Assembly: GCA_035604635.1 (NCBI GenBank)
Contig: DATNIC010000032.1
Span: 1 to 16,771, forward strand
Direction of reading: 5' to 3'
DNA: 16,771 nt
Origin: DATNIC01 sp035604635
Lineage (GTDB): Bacteria > Vulcanimicrobiota > Vulcanimicrobiia > Vulcanimicrobiales > Vulcanimicrobiaceae
Shown here piece by piece: positions 1 through 7,802 of the stretch. The number at the start of each line of letters is the position of its first letter. Position 1 is the first letter of the stretch. Under the pieces are notes generated by a model. That model searched no databases and had not been told where the DNA came from. It saw only the letters and a program-made list of their open reading frames with translations. A program made the position numbers and the translations under genes.

Positions 1-1905
1 GGGCCGGCTCGTAACCGATCGCGAGCCGATCGACTGCGCCTGCTGCAGGCGTTCATGCTTGATCGAGGAGCGACGTTGCTCCGTCGCGGCGGCATCGACG
101 TTGGGCGTTTCGCCCGCAATCACGACGCCGTAGACATCCGCGGCAAGCTTCGGCGAAACCGCGTAGTTCAACACATCGTTGAGCACGTGCTGCGGATCGC
201 GATCCAGCGGATCGCCATAGCCGCTACCGACTTCGACCGGATCCGCGATCAGGAAGCCCGCGGGAATCTTCAAGCGCTGCAGCGGCGGCAGCTTCGGCGC
301 GACGGTCTTCCCCCAGCCCGCAACGTCGGCATATGCGATCGGATAGCGCGAACGTTCGAGCTCGGCGTCCAAATCGCTGGGCTCGACGACGAATTTGCTC
401 CCGCCGATCCCCATCGGGTAACCGCCGAACAAGCCCCAGCCGCTCGGGATGCCGTGATACGGCGAGTAGTTGACCGTCAGATCGTCGGTGCCGTAAACCA
501 TGATGATCCGCTGCAAGCCCTGGCCGCCGCGAAACGCTCCGAAGCCGCCGCTGTCGATCATGTGGTTGCGGCTGAAATAGACGAGCGGATACTGCAGCTC
601 GATGTTCTCGATGTCGGAGATGCCGACGCTTGGATTGTTGATGTGTCCGCCGGTCGAAACGCCGTCGCGATACGGTGCTGCACCGAATCCGCTCCCGTGC
701 ATGTCGTAGAGCCCTTGCCCGACCGGCAAGCCGTGTTGGTTGTGCCCGCCGTAGAAGAAACCGGGGCCGCCGGTGTTGCTCGCGCTGCCGACTGCGCCCG
801 AACCGAACGGTGAAGCGTTGACGTCTTCATCGAGACCGGCAGCGAAGAGCATCTTCGCGATGCACTGACTCGCAGCCGACGTGAGCTCCGATCCGACCGA
901 TGGAGCGTTGCCGCATGCGGCCGGATACCGGCAGTTGAGGAACGTCCCCTCGGGGATCTTCATCGTGACGGGTCGCGCCATGCCGCCGTTCCACGGAATG
1001 TTCCAGAACAGCTGGCTGCTCAGCGCGACGAACAACTGTCCCCAGCTCCCGACGAGCGTCATGTTGTTCGCGTCCTCGCTCTGCTCGCTCGTCCCTTCCA
1101 TGTCAAAGACGATCGCATCGCGCCGCTTCGTCATCGTGCAAACCACCCGCCGGACCCGCGGATCACCGGTCCGAATGTTAGTCGACGATCCGTACGCGAT
1201 CGCTTGCCATACACCGTCGGGAAGCGAACGCAAGCGCGCGCGAGCCATCGCTTCGGAGTCGGTGACGAGCTTCGCGTTGGCGGCGTCGATGAACTCGATC
1301 CCGTACTTGTCGATCAGCGCCAGGAAGCCGCGCGCGCAGACGTTGTTCGCTGCGATTCGCGATTTGATGTCGAGCCCGACGTACTCGGGATCGCGGCACT
1401 GCTCGGTCAGGTTGAGGAAGATGTCGTTGCGCAGGACCCCGCCCTCGACTAGCTTGATCCCGCTGCTGCGCACGCCCTCGTGGAAGATCTCGGTCGCGCC
1501 GCCGCGCAGGACGCCGCCGGTGTCGGCGGTGTGCGTCATCGAGCCGGTCCACGCCACGAGCCTTCCTTTATAGAAGATCGGCGCGACGATCATCTCGTCG
1601 AAGACGTGGGTCGCCGCGACATACGGATCGTTGAGGAAGAACTGATCCCCCTCGCGGATCCCCGGGTTCTCCCGGAACCGCGCGAGAATCGCTTTGACCG
1701 CGTCCTCGCATCCCGCCGAAAAGCGCAGGTGGCCCGACGCGGTGTGGATCGTCGTCCCATCGGCCGCGTAGAACGCGCTCATGCATTCGCCGCCCTGCAC
1801 GACGATGGGCGAGGCGCAGACCTTTTGCAGCGCGATGCGGCCCTCTTCGGTGATCGTGACGAGCCGATGGACGTACATTTCGTATCGGACGGGATCGATC
1901 GTCAT
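1..1905 (-). CDS. hyuB: Hydantoinase B / 5-oxoprolinase-type subunit (HyuB), 3' end cut by window edge
   Basis: This is the HyuB partner of the ATP-dependent hydantoinase/oxoprolinase superfamily, which with HyuA opens cyclic amides or, in acetone-carboxylase relatives, carboxylates small substrates; it acts in the cytosol. The frame is open for 635 codons from the ATG at 1905 to the window edge with no stop. Family landmarks I read: an N-terminal MTIDPVRYEMYVHRL start, QFFLNDPYVAATH (about residues 100-112), a GSMTHTADTGG stretch, the glycine-rich SGGFGAFRGGQG segment around 450-460, and a C-terminal GSGYGDPLDRDP motif followed by YGVVIAG. HyuB proteins usually end shortly after this, so only a short tail should be missing. 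The start overlaps the hyuA stop as ATGA, which implies translational coupling. Function within the family (hydantoinase, oxoprolinase, carboxylase) cannot be decided from sequence. Confidence 0.93.
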   Translation of the reverse strand, partial: MTIDPVRYEMYVHRLVTITEEGRIALQKVCASPIVVQGGECMSAFYAADGTTIHTASGHLRFSAGCEDAVKAILARFRENPGIREGDQFFLNDPYVAATHVFDEMIVAPIFYKGRLVAWTGSMTHTADTGGVLRGGATEIFHEGVRSSGIKLVEGGVLRNDIFLNLTEQCRDPEYVGLDIKSRIAANNVCARGFLALIDKYGIEFIDAANAKLVTDSEAMARARLRSLPDGVWQAIAYGSSTNIRTGDPRVRRVVCTMTKRRDAIVFDMEGTSEQSEDANNMTLVGSWGQLFVALSSQLFWNIPWNGGMARPVTMKIPEGTFLNCRYPAACGNAPSVGSELTSAASQCIAKMLFAAGLDEDVNASPFGSGAVGSASNTGGPGFFYGGHNQHGLPVGQGLYDMHGSGFGAAPYRDGVSTGGHINNPSVGISDIENIELQYPLVYFSRNHMIDSGGFGAFRGGQGLQRIIMVYGTDDLTVNYSPYHGIPSGWGLFGGYPMGIGGSKFVVEPSDLDAELERSRYPIAYADVAGWGKTVAPKLPPLQRLKIPAGFLIADPVEVGSGYGDPLDRDPQHVLNDVLNYAVSPKLAADVYGVVIAGETPNVDAAATEQRRSSIKHERLQQAQSIGSRSVTSRP

Positions 1906-4022
1906 GGGTAGACCACTATGTTGCAGTATTCGTCGAGTTCGGCGCCGACGTCGGGCGGCAGGACGACAGAAGTGAACGGCGTCTCGATGATCGCCGGACC
2001 AGCGACTTTGTTCCCGGGCCGCAGCGCAAGATAATCGTAGATCGCCGTCTCGAAATAGTCGCGTTTCCCGCTGAAGTAGGCGCGTCTAGTCCCCTTTCTT
2101 GCGTGGTTCGCGTCCGATCCCTCAACCGGATAGGTCTTCAACTGCGGCTTCGGCGTGCGGCCGATCGCATCGACGCTGAGGGTGATCACCTCGATCCCGG
2201 CCTGAGCGTGGGTCGAGCCCGCGCCGTAGAGCATTTCGTACTTCGCGTTGAACATGCGCTCGATCTCCGGCAGATCTGCTTTCGTGAGGCGTTTGCGCGG
2301 GATTTGCAGTTCGACGTCGTTCGTTTGTCGCGTGTAGCGCATGTAGAGCGTGCGCCGAAACGTGACATCCGCAGCATCGAAGCCTTCGCGCCGCATCACG
2401 CCGGCGAGGCTTTCCTCGACGCTCTCGAGATCGCGATTCAGCGACTCGATATCGACCGGCGCAACATAAAGGCTCGTCTTGAGCGTCGTGTGAATCACAT
2501 CCGCAGTGGCAGCACCGAACGCCGAGAAGACTGGGCTCATCGGGAAGACGTAGATCTTCGCAATGCCGAGATCGGCGCCGTAGGCCGCCGCGTGCACCGG
2601 TCCGGCGCCGCCGAACGCGTAGATGACGAAGTCTTCGGGCACGTAGCCCGAGCGCACGACCTGCTTGCGGATCAGATCCGACATCTTGCTGTTGATGACG
2701 TCGTAGATGCCGGCGGCGGCCTCGACGACGCTCATTCCGAGCGGCCCCGCGATTTGGGTTCGGATCGCTTCTTCGGCCGCCGCTTTGTCGAGCTTGCGCC
2801 GTCCGCCGAGGAAATAGTCGGGGTCGATGTAGCCGAGCACGATGTTCGCATCGGTCACCGTCACCGACTCGCCGCCCATATCGTAGGCGACGGGACCGGG
2901 ATCGGCGCCGGCGCTTGCCGGGCCGACGAGGAGACGGCGCGTGATCGGATCGACGCGCGCGATCGTCCCGCCGCCCGCGCCGATCGACTCGACTTGGATC
3001 AGCGGTTGGAGCAAGCGCGCGCGTTCGACGATCGGTTCGCGTGCATAGCGCAACGCACCATCGGTCAGCAAGCCGACGTCGAAGCTCGTCCCGCCCATGT
3101 CCGTCGTAATGACGTTGGGATGCCCGAGCTTCCCGGCAACGTATTCAGTCGCGATCATACCGCCGGCCGGGCCGGATTGTAGGGTCCCGACCGCCGTCAT
3201 CTCTTGCGGCCGGACGATTCCGCCATTGCCCTGCATCATCATGACGCCGCCGTCGACGAGCCCGTCGGCGTACAGTCTGCGCGTCAATTCCTCGACATAG
3301 TCGCGTATCGTCCTCGACAGGAACGTGTCGGCAACCGACGTGTTGATGCGCGCGTACTCGCCCGCGACGGGCGCGAGCGTGTGCGACGCGGTGACCGAGA
3401 GCGTTCGATCGGAATACATCTCATGGATCAGCTCGGCGATCCGCCGCTCGTGCGCTGGGTTCTTCCAGCTGAAAAGGAGGCAGATCGCGATCGCGTCAAC
3501 CCCGCGCTCTTCCACAAGCCGCTTGATCGCTGCGCGCGCATCGTCTTCGTCGAGCGGCGCCAGCACTTCGCCTCGGAAGTTCAATCGCTCGAAGATCCCC
3601 GCGACGTTGGGCCGTTCTACGAGCGGGATCGGCTTCGTCACCTTCGTGACGTGGCGGATCTCGGAATCCTCGAGTCCGTCGACGCGTCCTACGGCACGCA
3701 TCACGAAGATCGCGTCCTCGTGTCCCTTAGTCGTCAGTAAGCCGACCTTCGAGCCCGTGCGCGTGATCATCGCGTTGGTCGCGACGGTCGTGCCGTGCTT
3801 GAATACGAGCGACCGCGACAGGAGGCCCGCCCGGTCCAGCCCCATCGATTCCGCGGTCACCTGCAACGCGTTCATCACTCCTGACGAGAAGTCGCCGGGC
3901 GTCGTCGGCGCCTTGTTGACGATCGTTTCCCCATCTGGCGAGAGGACCGTTACATCGGTGAAAGTCCCACCCGTATCGATCCCGATGATATAGCGGCGCC
4001 CATCTCGTTCCGCTGCCTGCAC
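1902..4022 (-). CDS. hyuA: Hydantoinase A / 5-oxoprolinase-type ATPase subunit (HyuA)
   Basis: This is the ATP-binding subunit of a hydantoinase/oxoprolinase-type enzyme, working with HyuB on a cyclic amide or related small substrate. It has 706 residues, normal for the family. Visible landmarks are the actin-like phosphate loop GIDTGGTFTD at 14-23, HGTTVATNA soon after, TTDMGGTSFDVGLL, ESIGAGGGT, GPASAGADPGPVAYD and FGGAGPVHA, in the usual order. The start is GTG at 4022, directly after the TAA of the upstream solute-binding protein gene. A G-rich stretch about ten bases upstream may serve as a ribosome site. No other in-frame start precedes the phosphate loop. The operon order of binding protein, hyuA, hyuB suggests that the imported ligand is the enzyme's substrate or a precursor, which is inference. 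Confidence 0.95.
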   Translation of the reverse strand: MQAAERDGRRYIIGIDTGGTFTDVTVLSPDGETIVNKAPTTPGDFSSGVMNALQVTAESMGLDRAGLLSRSLVFKHGTTVATNAMITRTGSKVGLLTTKGHEDAIFVMRAVGRVDGLEDSEIRHVTKVTKPIPLVERPNVAGIFERLNFRGEVLAPLDEDDARAAIKRLVEERGVDAIAICLLFSWKNPAHERRIAELIHEMYSDRTLSVTASHTLAPVAGEYARINTSVADTFLSRTIRDYVEELTRRLYADGLVDGGVMMMQGNGGIVRPQEMTAVGTLQSGPAGGMIATEYVAGKLGHPNVITTDMGGTSFDVGLLTDGALRYAREPIVERARLLQPLIQVESIGAGGGTIARVDPITRRLLVGPASAGADPGPVAYDMGGESVTVTDANIVLGYIDPDYFLGGRRKLDKAAAEEAIRTQIAGPLGMSVVEAAAGIYDVINSKMSDLIRKQVVRSGYVPEDFVIYAFGGAGPVHAAAYGADLGIAKIYVFPMSPVFSAFGAATADVIHTTLKTSLYVAPVDIESLNRDLESVEESLAGVMRREGFDAADVTFRRTLYMRYTRQTNDVELQIPRKRLTKADLPEIERMFNAKYEMLYGAGSTHAQAGIEVITLSVDAIGRTPKPQLKTYPVEGSDANHARKGTRRAYFSGKRDYFETAIYDYLALRPGNKVAGPAIIETPFTSVVLPPDVGAELDEYCNIVVYP

Positions 4023-5195
4023 TTAAAGGAAGCCCCCGGGCTTGCTCACGACCGTAAATGTCCCCTTGGTCACGTCCCACTGATCGATGACTGATGCGGC
4101 CGGACCGATACCACGCCCCGGCCGTTGCTTGAAATCGTACAGGCCGTTGACTCCCGCCCAGCCCTGAAGATTATCGATATGGGAGCGGATCTGCTCGGCG
4201 CTTGCGTCAAGGCCGTTTGCGCGCAGTGCCGCCAGGACGAGCATCGTCGGATCCCATGCGAGATTGTTGAGGAAGCCCGGCGTCAGACCGGCAGCCTTGA
4301 AGACGCCGTAGTAGGCGTTTTGCGCATCGCGCACCGCCTTGGGCACAGGACCGCCGGAGACGAGCGACTGCAGGCCCGGGAAAAAAAGGGCCTTCGGCAT
4401 GAAGCCGGCGTACTGCGAGAGCTGGTCATTGTTCATGTTCCCGGTCCCGGCGCCGACGGGGACATCGAGGCCGATGTCGTTGATTCCGCGTAGTAGCGTG
4501 CCGAATTGCGTCCCCGTGCTCCACGCGATCAGTGCGTGCGGATTCGACGACTTGATGCGCGACATCTGGGCTGCGACGCTGACGTCGGCTGCGTTGAAAC
4601 GCTCGTTCGCGACGATTTGCATCGACGCGTTTTCCGGTAGCGCAGCAGCGGCGGCGACGTCTGCGGTCATCGCCTGTCCCGTCGCGTCCGTCGAGGTGAT
4701 CAAGCCGACGCGCGTCCAACCGCGCAACCGAAAGTAGCGCAACAAGACGATCGCCTGATCCATGAGTGAGTCGCTCGCCGAAAAGACGTAACTCCCCCTC
4801 ACCGGCTCGATGCCCGGCGAGAGGCAGTAGTCGACGGGTCCACTTTTCACTAGCGGAGTCACCGCGGCACAGGTCGCGGTCAGCGCCGGTCCGAGGACGA
4901 CTGCCGCCTTCTTTGCGATGGCCTGATTGAAAAGCTGGACGGCGACGACGGGATTGGTCTGATCGTCGAGGACAAGGAACTTGACCGGATGCCCACGGAC
5001 GCCGCCGTTCTTGTTGACGTAACCCTCGATCACGCGAAACGATTCGGCTTGCGCCTTCCCGATGAACGCTCCCGCACCGGTCAACGACGTGATGGCGGTG
5101 ATCTCGTACGGCACCGGCTGCGCGTCTCCCGGCCCGAAGGCAGCTACGATCATCGCCAAAACCAGCACGACGACGAAACGCTTCATTCCGAACAT
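4023..5195 (-). CDS. ABC-transporter solute-binding protein, type 1 periplasmic (LivK-like) fold
   Basis: This is an exported solute-binding protein of the branched-chain amino acid/amide/aromatic-acid (Peripla_BP_6, LivK-like) family, expected to capture a small molecule outside the membrane for an ABC importer. The signal peptide is MKRFVVVLVLAMIVAAFG with probable cleavage near GDA-QP; there is no lipobox Cys. The mature start YEITAITSLTGAGAFIGK, followed by GGVRGHPVKFLVLDDQTNP, is typical of the family. Two Cys around CAAVTPLVKSGPVDYC may pair. Start choice is uncertain: ATG at 5195, ATG at 5186 (which begins the classic signal peptide) and a TTG at 5225 are all in frame, and none has a strong ribosome site. 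Its TAA touches the hyuA GTG, so the two are certainly co-translated. No permease or ATPase gene is adjacent. Confidence 0.92.
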   Translation of the reverse strand: MFGMKRFVVVLVLAMIVAAFGPGDAQPVPYEITAITSLTGAGAFIGKAQAESFRVIEGYVNKNGGVRGHPVKFLVLDDQTNPVVAVQLFNQAIAKKAAVVLGPALTATCAAVTPLVKSGPVDYCLSPGIEPVRGSYVFSASDSLMDQAIVLLRYFRLRGWTRVGLITSTDATGQAMTADVAAAAALPENASMQIVANERFNAADVSVAAQMSRIKSSNPHALIAWSTGTQFGTLLRGINDIGLDVPVGAGTGNMNNDQLSQYAGFMPKALFFPGLQSLVSGGPVPKAVRDAQNAYYGVFKAAGLTPGFLNNLAWDPTMLVLAALRANGLDASAEQIRSHIDNLQGWAGVNGLYDFKQRPGRGIGPAASVIDQWDVTKGTFTVVSKPGGFL

Positions 5196-5269
5196 GCTCG
5201 CTATTTTTAGGCAGCTCGGCTTCAACCTTCAATGTGAATCCCGGCTGCATACATCTTCGCTACCGCGGA

Positions 5270-6376
5270 CTAAGGCTGCGCGATCCCGACCTTCTCCGCG
5301 GCTTCCATCGCCAGAGGCGGCAATTCGTCGGGCAGCCGCATGCGAGCCGCGCCGATGTGGAGGTCCGCCATGCCGTAGTAGATGTCGATGACGCCGTTCC
5401 CGCGATCGTCCAGCCCGGTGGGAAAGACGACGTTGTTGACGACGCCGGAGGTCTCTTCGGCGGTCTCCGGGATCATGATCGGAACGTCGGAACGATAGTG
5501 GATGCCCCCGTCCGACCCGGTTTCGAAAAATACCACGCCCGCCGAGTAGTTGACGACGTTACCACCTTCCGAGCTCTTTGTAAGCTCCCCGGAAACGCCG
5601 TGATAGATGACCATCATCCCGAGGTGCGTCCGTATCGGCGGCGTGCCCAAGCCGATGCGCAAGTGTTCCCAAGGATGTGCCGGATCGATTCCCAGCCGAT
5701 GCCCGTGGACGCGCGTCAGAGCGCTCACGTCCCGCATCGCCTTTCCGGCGTCGCAGAAGGACACCCATATGCTCGGCAGCGGCTTCTCGATGCGGGGCGG
5801 AGCGTGTTCGCGCGCCGTGTACATCGGGCGGTGTATGAAGCCGAAGCACGCCGTTCCGTCGGGACGAATGACGACCTCCGGACTGAACGCGCCGTCTTTG
5901 TTGTCGTAATCATTGAAATCGACCAGAAGTTCGGGCTCGTGCTCGTACCTTACGAGACCGAGGCGCTCCCACGACAGACAGTCTTTGGAGACCGCCAGAG
6001 CAAGTCGCGGCCCGCTCGGCCCCCAAGCGGCATATGCCATCACATAACGGCGAAGCGCGGCAACGAACGTCACGCGCGGATCTTCACAGCCGCCCGTGCC
6101 TTGCTCCGGACGCAGTTCGTACGCTTCCGTAGGCTCGAGCGCGTAGCCGAGCCGCTCCACGCCCACAGGATCACCGTTCGCATCGAACAGGACGCGTGCG
6201 ATACCGATCCGCGAATAGTTCCCTGGCCCTACGACGCGCGGAAAGAGATAGAGTTGACCATCGGGTCCGCGAGCCGCCGCCGGATTCAGGACGCCCTCCG
6301 CCTCTTCGGGCCGCGACGGATCGGGGCTCATGATGATGCCCAAGCGCTGGATGTCGAAAATCGAATGGCGCTCCAC
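5270..6376 (-). CDS. Glycoside hydrolase family 130 protein (beta-mannoside phosphorylase/hydrolase)
   Basis: The 368-residue protein matches the five-bladed beta-propeller GH130 family, whose members phosphorolyse or hydrolyse beta-mannosides such as mannosyl-glucose or beta-1,2-mannosides. Landmarks are NPAA at 31-34, GCEDPR at 96-101 (the conserved Asp region implicated in catalysis), NKDGAFSPE at 159-167 and HRP at 182-184. There is no signal peptide, so it is probably cytosolic. The GTG start at 6376 is well supported by AAGGAG five bases upstream (6382-6387). Whether it is a phosphorylase or a hydrolase depends on phosphate-contacting Arg/His residues that I cannot align by eye. It lies 74 bases upstream of the solute-binding protein on the same strand without an obvious terminator between them, yet no other glycan gene is near, so its place in this operon is unclear. 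Confidence 0.88.
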   Translation of the reverse strand: MERHSIFDIQRLGIIMSPDPSRPEEAEGVLNPAAARGPDGQLYLFPRVVGPGNYSRIGIARVLFDANGDPVGVERLGYALEPTEAYELRPEQGTGGCEDPRVTFVAALRRYVMAYAAWGPSGPRLALAVSKDCLSWERLGLVRYEHEPELLVDFNDYDNKDGAFSPEVVIRPDGTACFGFIHRPMYTAREHAPPRIEKPLPSIWVSFCDAGKAMRDVSALTRVHGHRLGIDPAHPWEHLRIGLGTPPIRTHLGMMVIYHGVSGELTKSSEGGNVVNYSAGVVFFETGSDGGIHYRSDVPIMIPETAEETSGVVNNVVFPTGLDDRGNGVIDIYYGMADLHIGAARMRLPDELPPLAMEAAEKVGIAQP

Positions 6377-6381
6377 TCTTT

Positions 6382-6387
6382 CTCCTT
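6382..6387 (-). promoter_or_regulatory. Ribosome binding site of the GH130 gene
   Basis: AAGGAG on the minus strand, five bases before the GTG at 6376. It decides the GTG start, which has no competing ATG close by. Confidence 0.75.
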
Positions 6388-6405
6388 AGCTGTGGAAGCG
6401 ATCAA

Positions 6406-6429
6406 CCTATTCGCTTTTCGCTGAATAGG
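6406..6429. promoter_or_regulatory. Perfect 7-bp inverted repeat in a divergent intergenic region (operator candidate)
   Basis: CCTATTC (6406-6412) and GAATAGG (6423-6429) are perfect complements separated by ten bases, in the 121-bp gap between the divergent GH130 gene (GTG at 6376) and the exported-protein gene (ATG at 6498). Symmetric half-sites placed 30 bp upstream of the GH130 start suit a dimeric regulator. A hairpin in the GH130 leader is the alternative. I see no convincing -35/-10 pair in this gap on either strand. Confidence 0.35.
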
Positions 6430-6497
6430 AGCCTACGCGCACCCTCTGCGTTTTTGGGATAGATTCGAAGCCATTCTGCTGGGTACAGTAGTAATCG

Positions 6498-6959
6498 ATG
6501 CGACCAATATTCCGAGTAGCCGCAGCCCGAATCGCCTTCGCGGCGGCTGTTCTTTGCGCAACGATTTCTCCCGCTACGGCCCAAGGCGTCGTTAAGGTCC
6601 TGCAAAACGACGGCTCTAATCAGGTCTACAATAACGTCGTTATCGATTACAAGAAGGGCATAGAGCTGCGGATCACTACGGCCGATAAGAAGGGCACGCT
6701 CATCATCGATAACGCAGCATGCTCGTACGTCGGAGAGATTATCCGCTGCACCGTCTCGAGTCTCTCGCTCCGTCAAGGCGGAGTCATGCAGCGCCTGGAT
6801 CTTGAGCGGGGCACCATCTACGCAAATCTTTCGAGCAAGCGGCAACAGTTGCCGCTGACCTCTCAGTCGCTGGATCCCCGAGGCATCTTGCTTGCGCTTC
6901 GCACGAAGATCGGCACCTACCTCACGATGACCGGCGCGATCGACTCGCAAGCGTCATGA
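6498..6959 (+). CDS. Exported protein of unknown function
   Basis: I do not recognise this 153-residue protein. An N-terminal signal peptide is clear: a basic start MRPIFRVAAAR, a hydrophobic core FAAAVLCATIS, and likely cleavage at ATA-QG near residue 29. The mature part is about 125 residues and looks beta-rich, with alternating patterns such as NQVYNNVVIDYKKGIELRIT and KKGTLIIDN, and two Cys (AACSYVGEIIRC) that could form a disulfide. This fits a small secreted or periplasmic domain. The ATG at 6498 is the natural start for the signal peptide, though no good Shine-Dalgarno precedes it. The stop overlaps the next gene's ATG as ATGA, so the two are coupled and probably work at the same place. 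No enzymatic motif is visible. Confidence 0.8.
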   Translation: MRPIFRVAAARIAFAAAVLCATISPATAQGVVKVLQNDGSNQVYNNVVIDYKKGIELRITTADKKGTLIIDNAACSYVGEIIRCTVSSLSLRQGGVMQRLDLERGTIYANLSSKRQQLPLTSQSLDPRGILLALRTKIGTYLTMTGAIDSQAS

Positions 6960-7714
6960 GAGCGTTAGCGCTCCTGCTTGTCGCTGCCCTGGCGCTGAGC
7001 GTTGCTGCACCGGCAGCGGCGCAACGGCGCGGAGGCGGCGGCGCGCGTGCAGGCGGCGCCCGACCGGCGCCGGCGGCCCGACCGGCGTCGCGCCCGGCAC
7101 CTGCGACCCGACCGGCACCGTCGGGTGGAGGCGGCGGATTCAATCTCAACCGGGATGTCGCCGCGTCGCGTCCGACGGGGGGAAATGTCGGGAATCGTCC
7201 CGGCGGCGACCGCGCCAACATCGGTGGCGGCGATCGAACCAACATCGGTGGCGGCGATCGAACCAACATCGGCAGCGGCAACCGCACGAACATCGGCAGC
7301 GGCAACACGATCAACCGCGGGAACAGAACGGTCGTAGCGAACCCGGTCTATCCGGGTGCGCCGGCGTGGGGGTGGAACCGTGGCGTCGCTTGGTATCCCT
7401 CATCGTACTATTGGGGCGGCGGCTTCTGGGGCTCGCTCGCCATCGGCGTTACGTCGGCCGCGGTTTTCGGCGCGATCGTCAACACCGAGAACAACGAGAA
7501 AGTCGAGTCGCGTGAAGTGGATCCGAACAGTCCCGGCGCCACGTTCCTGAGCAACTATCAGTTGCGTCAAGTCGAGTGCGGACCTCCGAACCTCGTCGTC
7601 GTCTGGGGGCCGGAGAACAGCGTGATCTGCGCCGCACCGAATCACTTGGTGTCTGCTGGGGAGTACGATCTCGATACTGCTCAGCTCACGCTCGTCACTC
7701 GCGCAGCGACATGA
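6956..7714 (+). CDS. Exported Gly/Arg/Pro- and Asn-rich repeat protein of unknown function
   Basis: The 252-residue protein has a signal peptide (MRALALLLVAALALSVAAPAAA, cleavage near AAA-QR), then a low-complexity Gly/Ala/Arg/Pro stretch (about 24-60), four copies of an eight-residue unit of the type DRTNIGGG (85-116), an aromatic and Gly-rich segment with WYPSSYYWGGGFWG that may insert in or associate with a membrane (LAIGVTSAAVFGAIV), and a C-terminal domain of about 70 residues carrying two Cys (VECGPPNLVVVWGP and VICAAPNH). I do not recognise the C-terminal domain. The layout of disordered linker plus terminal globular domain suggests an envelope-associated or extracellular protein. It is translationally coupled to the preceding exported protein by an ATGA overlap. 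Base composition at its 5' half is biased by the Gly/Ala/Arg/Pro codons. Confidence 0.8.
   Translation: MRALALLLVAALALSVAAPAAAQRRGGGGARAGGARPAPAARPASRPAPATRPAPSGGGGGFNLNRDVAASRPTGGNVGNRPGGDRANIGGGDRTNIGGGDRTNIGSGNRTNIGSGNTINRGNRTVVANPVYPGAPAWGWNRGVAWYPSSYYWGGGFWGSLAIGVTSAAVFGAIVNTENNEKVESREVDPNSPGATFLSNYQLRQVECGPPNLVVVWGPENSVICAAPNHLVSAGEYDLDTAQLTLVTRAAT
7208..7303 (+). repeat. Four 24-bp in-frame tandem repeats
   Basis: Units at 7208-7231, 7232-7255, 7256-7279 and 7280-7303 encode DRANIGGG, DRTNIGGG, DRTNIGSG and NRTNIGSG. Units 2 and 3 differ only in a ggt/ggc and ggc/agc swap. A further degenerate copy (NTINRGNRT) follows. The copies are close at DNA level, indicating recent slippage or unequal exchange. 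Confidence 0.9.
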
Positions 7715-7754
7715 TGAAACGGTCACTTTCCGCAGCCCCCCGCCTAGAGTATAG

Positions 7755-7769
7755 GCCGCCCCCGGCGGC
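7755..7769 (+). terminator. Weak GC hairpin after the repeat-protein gene
   Basis: GCCGCC (7755-7760) and GGCGGC (7764-7769) form a 6-bp stem with a 3-base loop, about 40 bases after the stop at 7714. No T-tract follows, so intrinsic termination is doubtful. It sits between the exported-protein pair and the next promoter, where a terminator would be expected. Confidence 0.25.
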
Positions 7770-7802
7770 GGATCGATCCGAAAACGTCTGCAAGAAGCTT
7801 TG

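Noticed and set aside
55..813. 252-codon plus-strand frame at the left edge
   Set aside because: The minus-strand HyuB frame is open throughout and carries the family motifs.
2103..3182. 359-codon plus-strand frame opposite hyuA
   Set aside because: Composition is typical of an antisense shadow and HyuA motifs on the minus strand cover the whole stretch.
5234..6424. 396-codon open frame on the plus strand opposite the GH130 gene
   Set aside because: It is Arg/His/Asp-rich with no family motif and lies fully antisense to a gene with clear GH130 motifs and a good ribosome site; such frames are a by-product of high GC.
7208..7303. CRISPR-like array
   Set aside because: The repeats are contiguous, in frame and without spacers; they are a coding tandem repeat.
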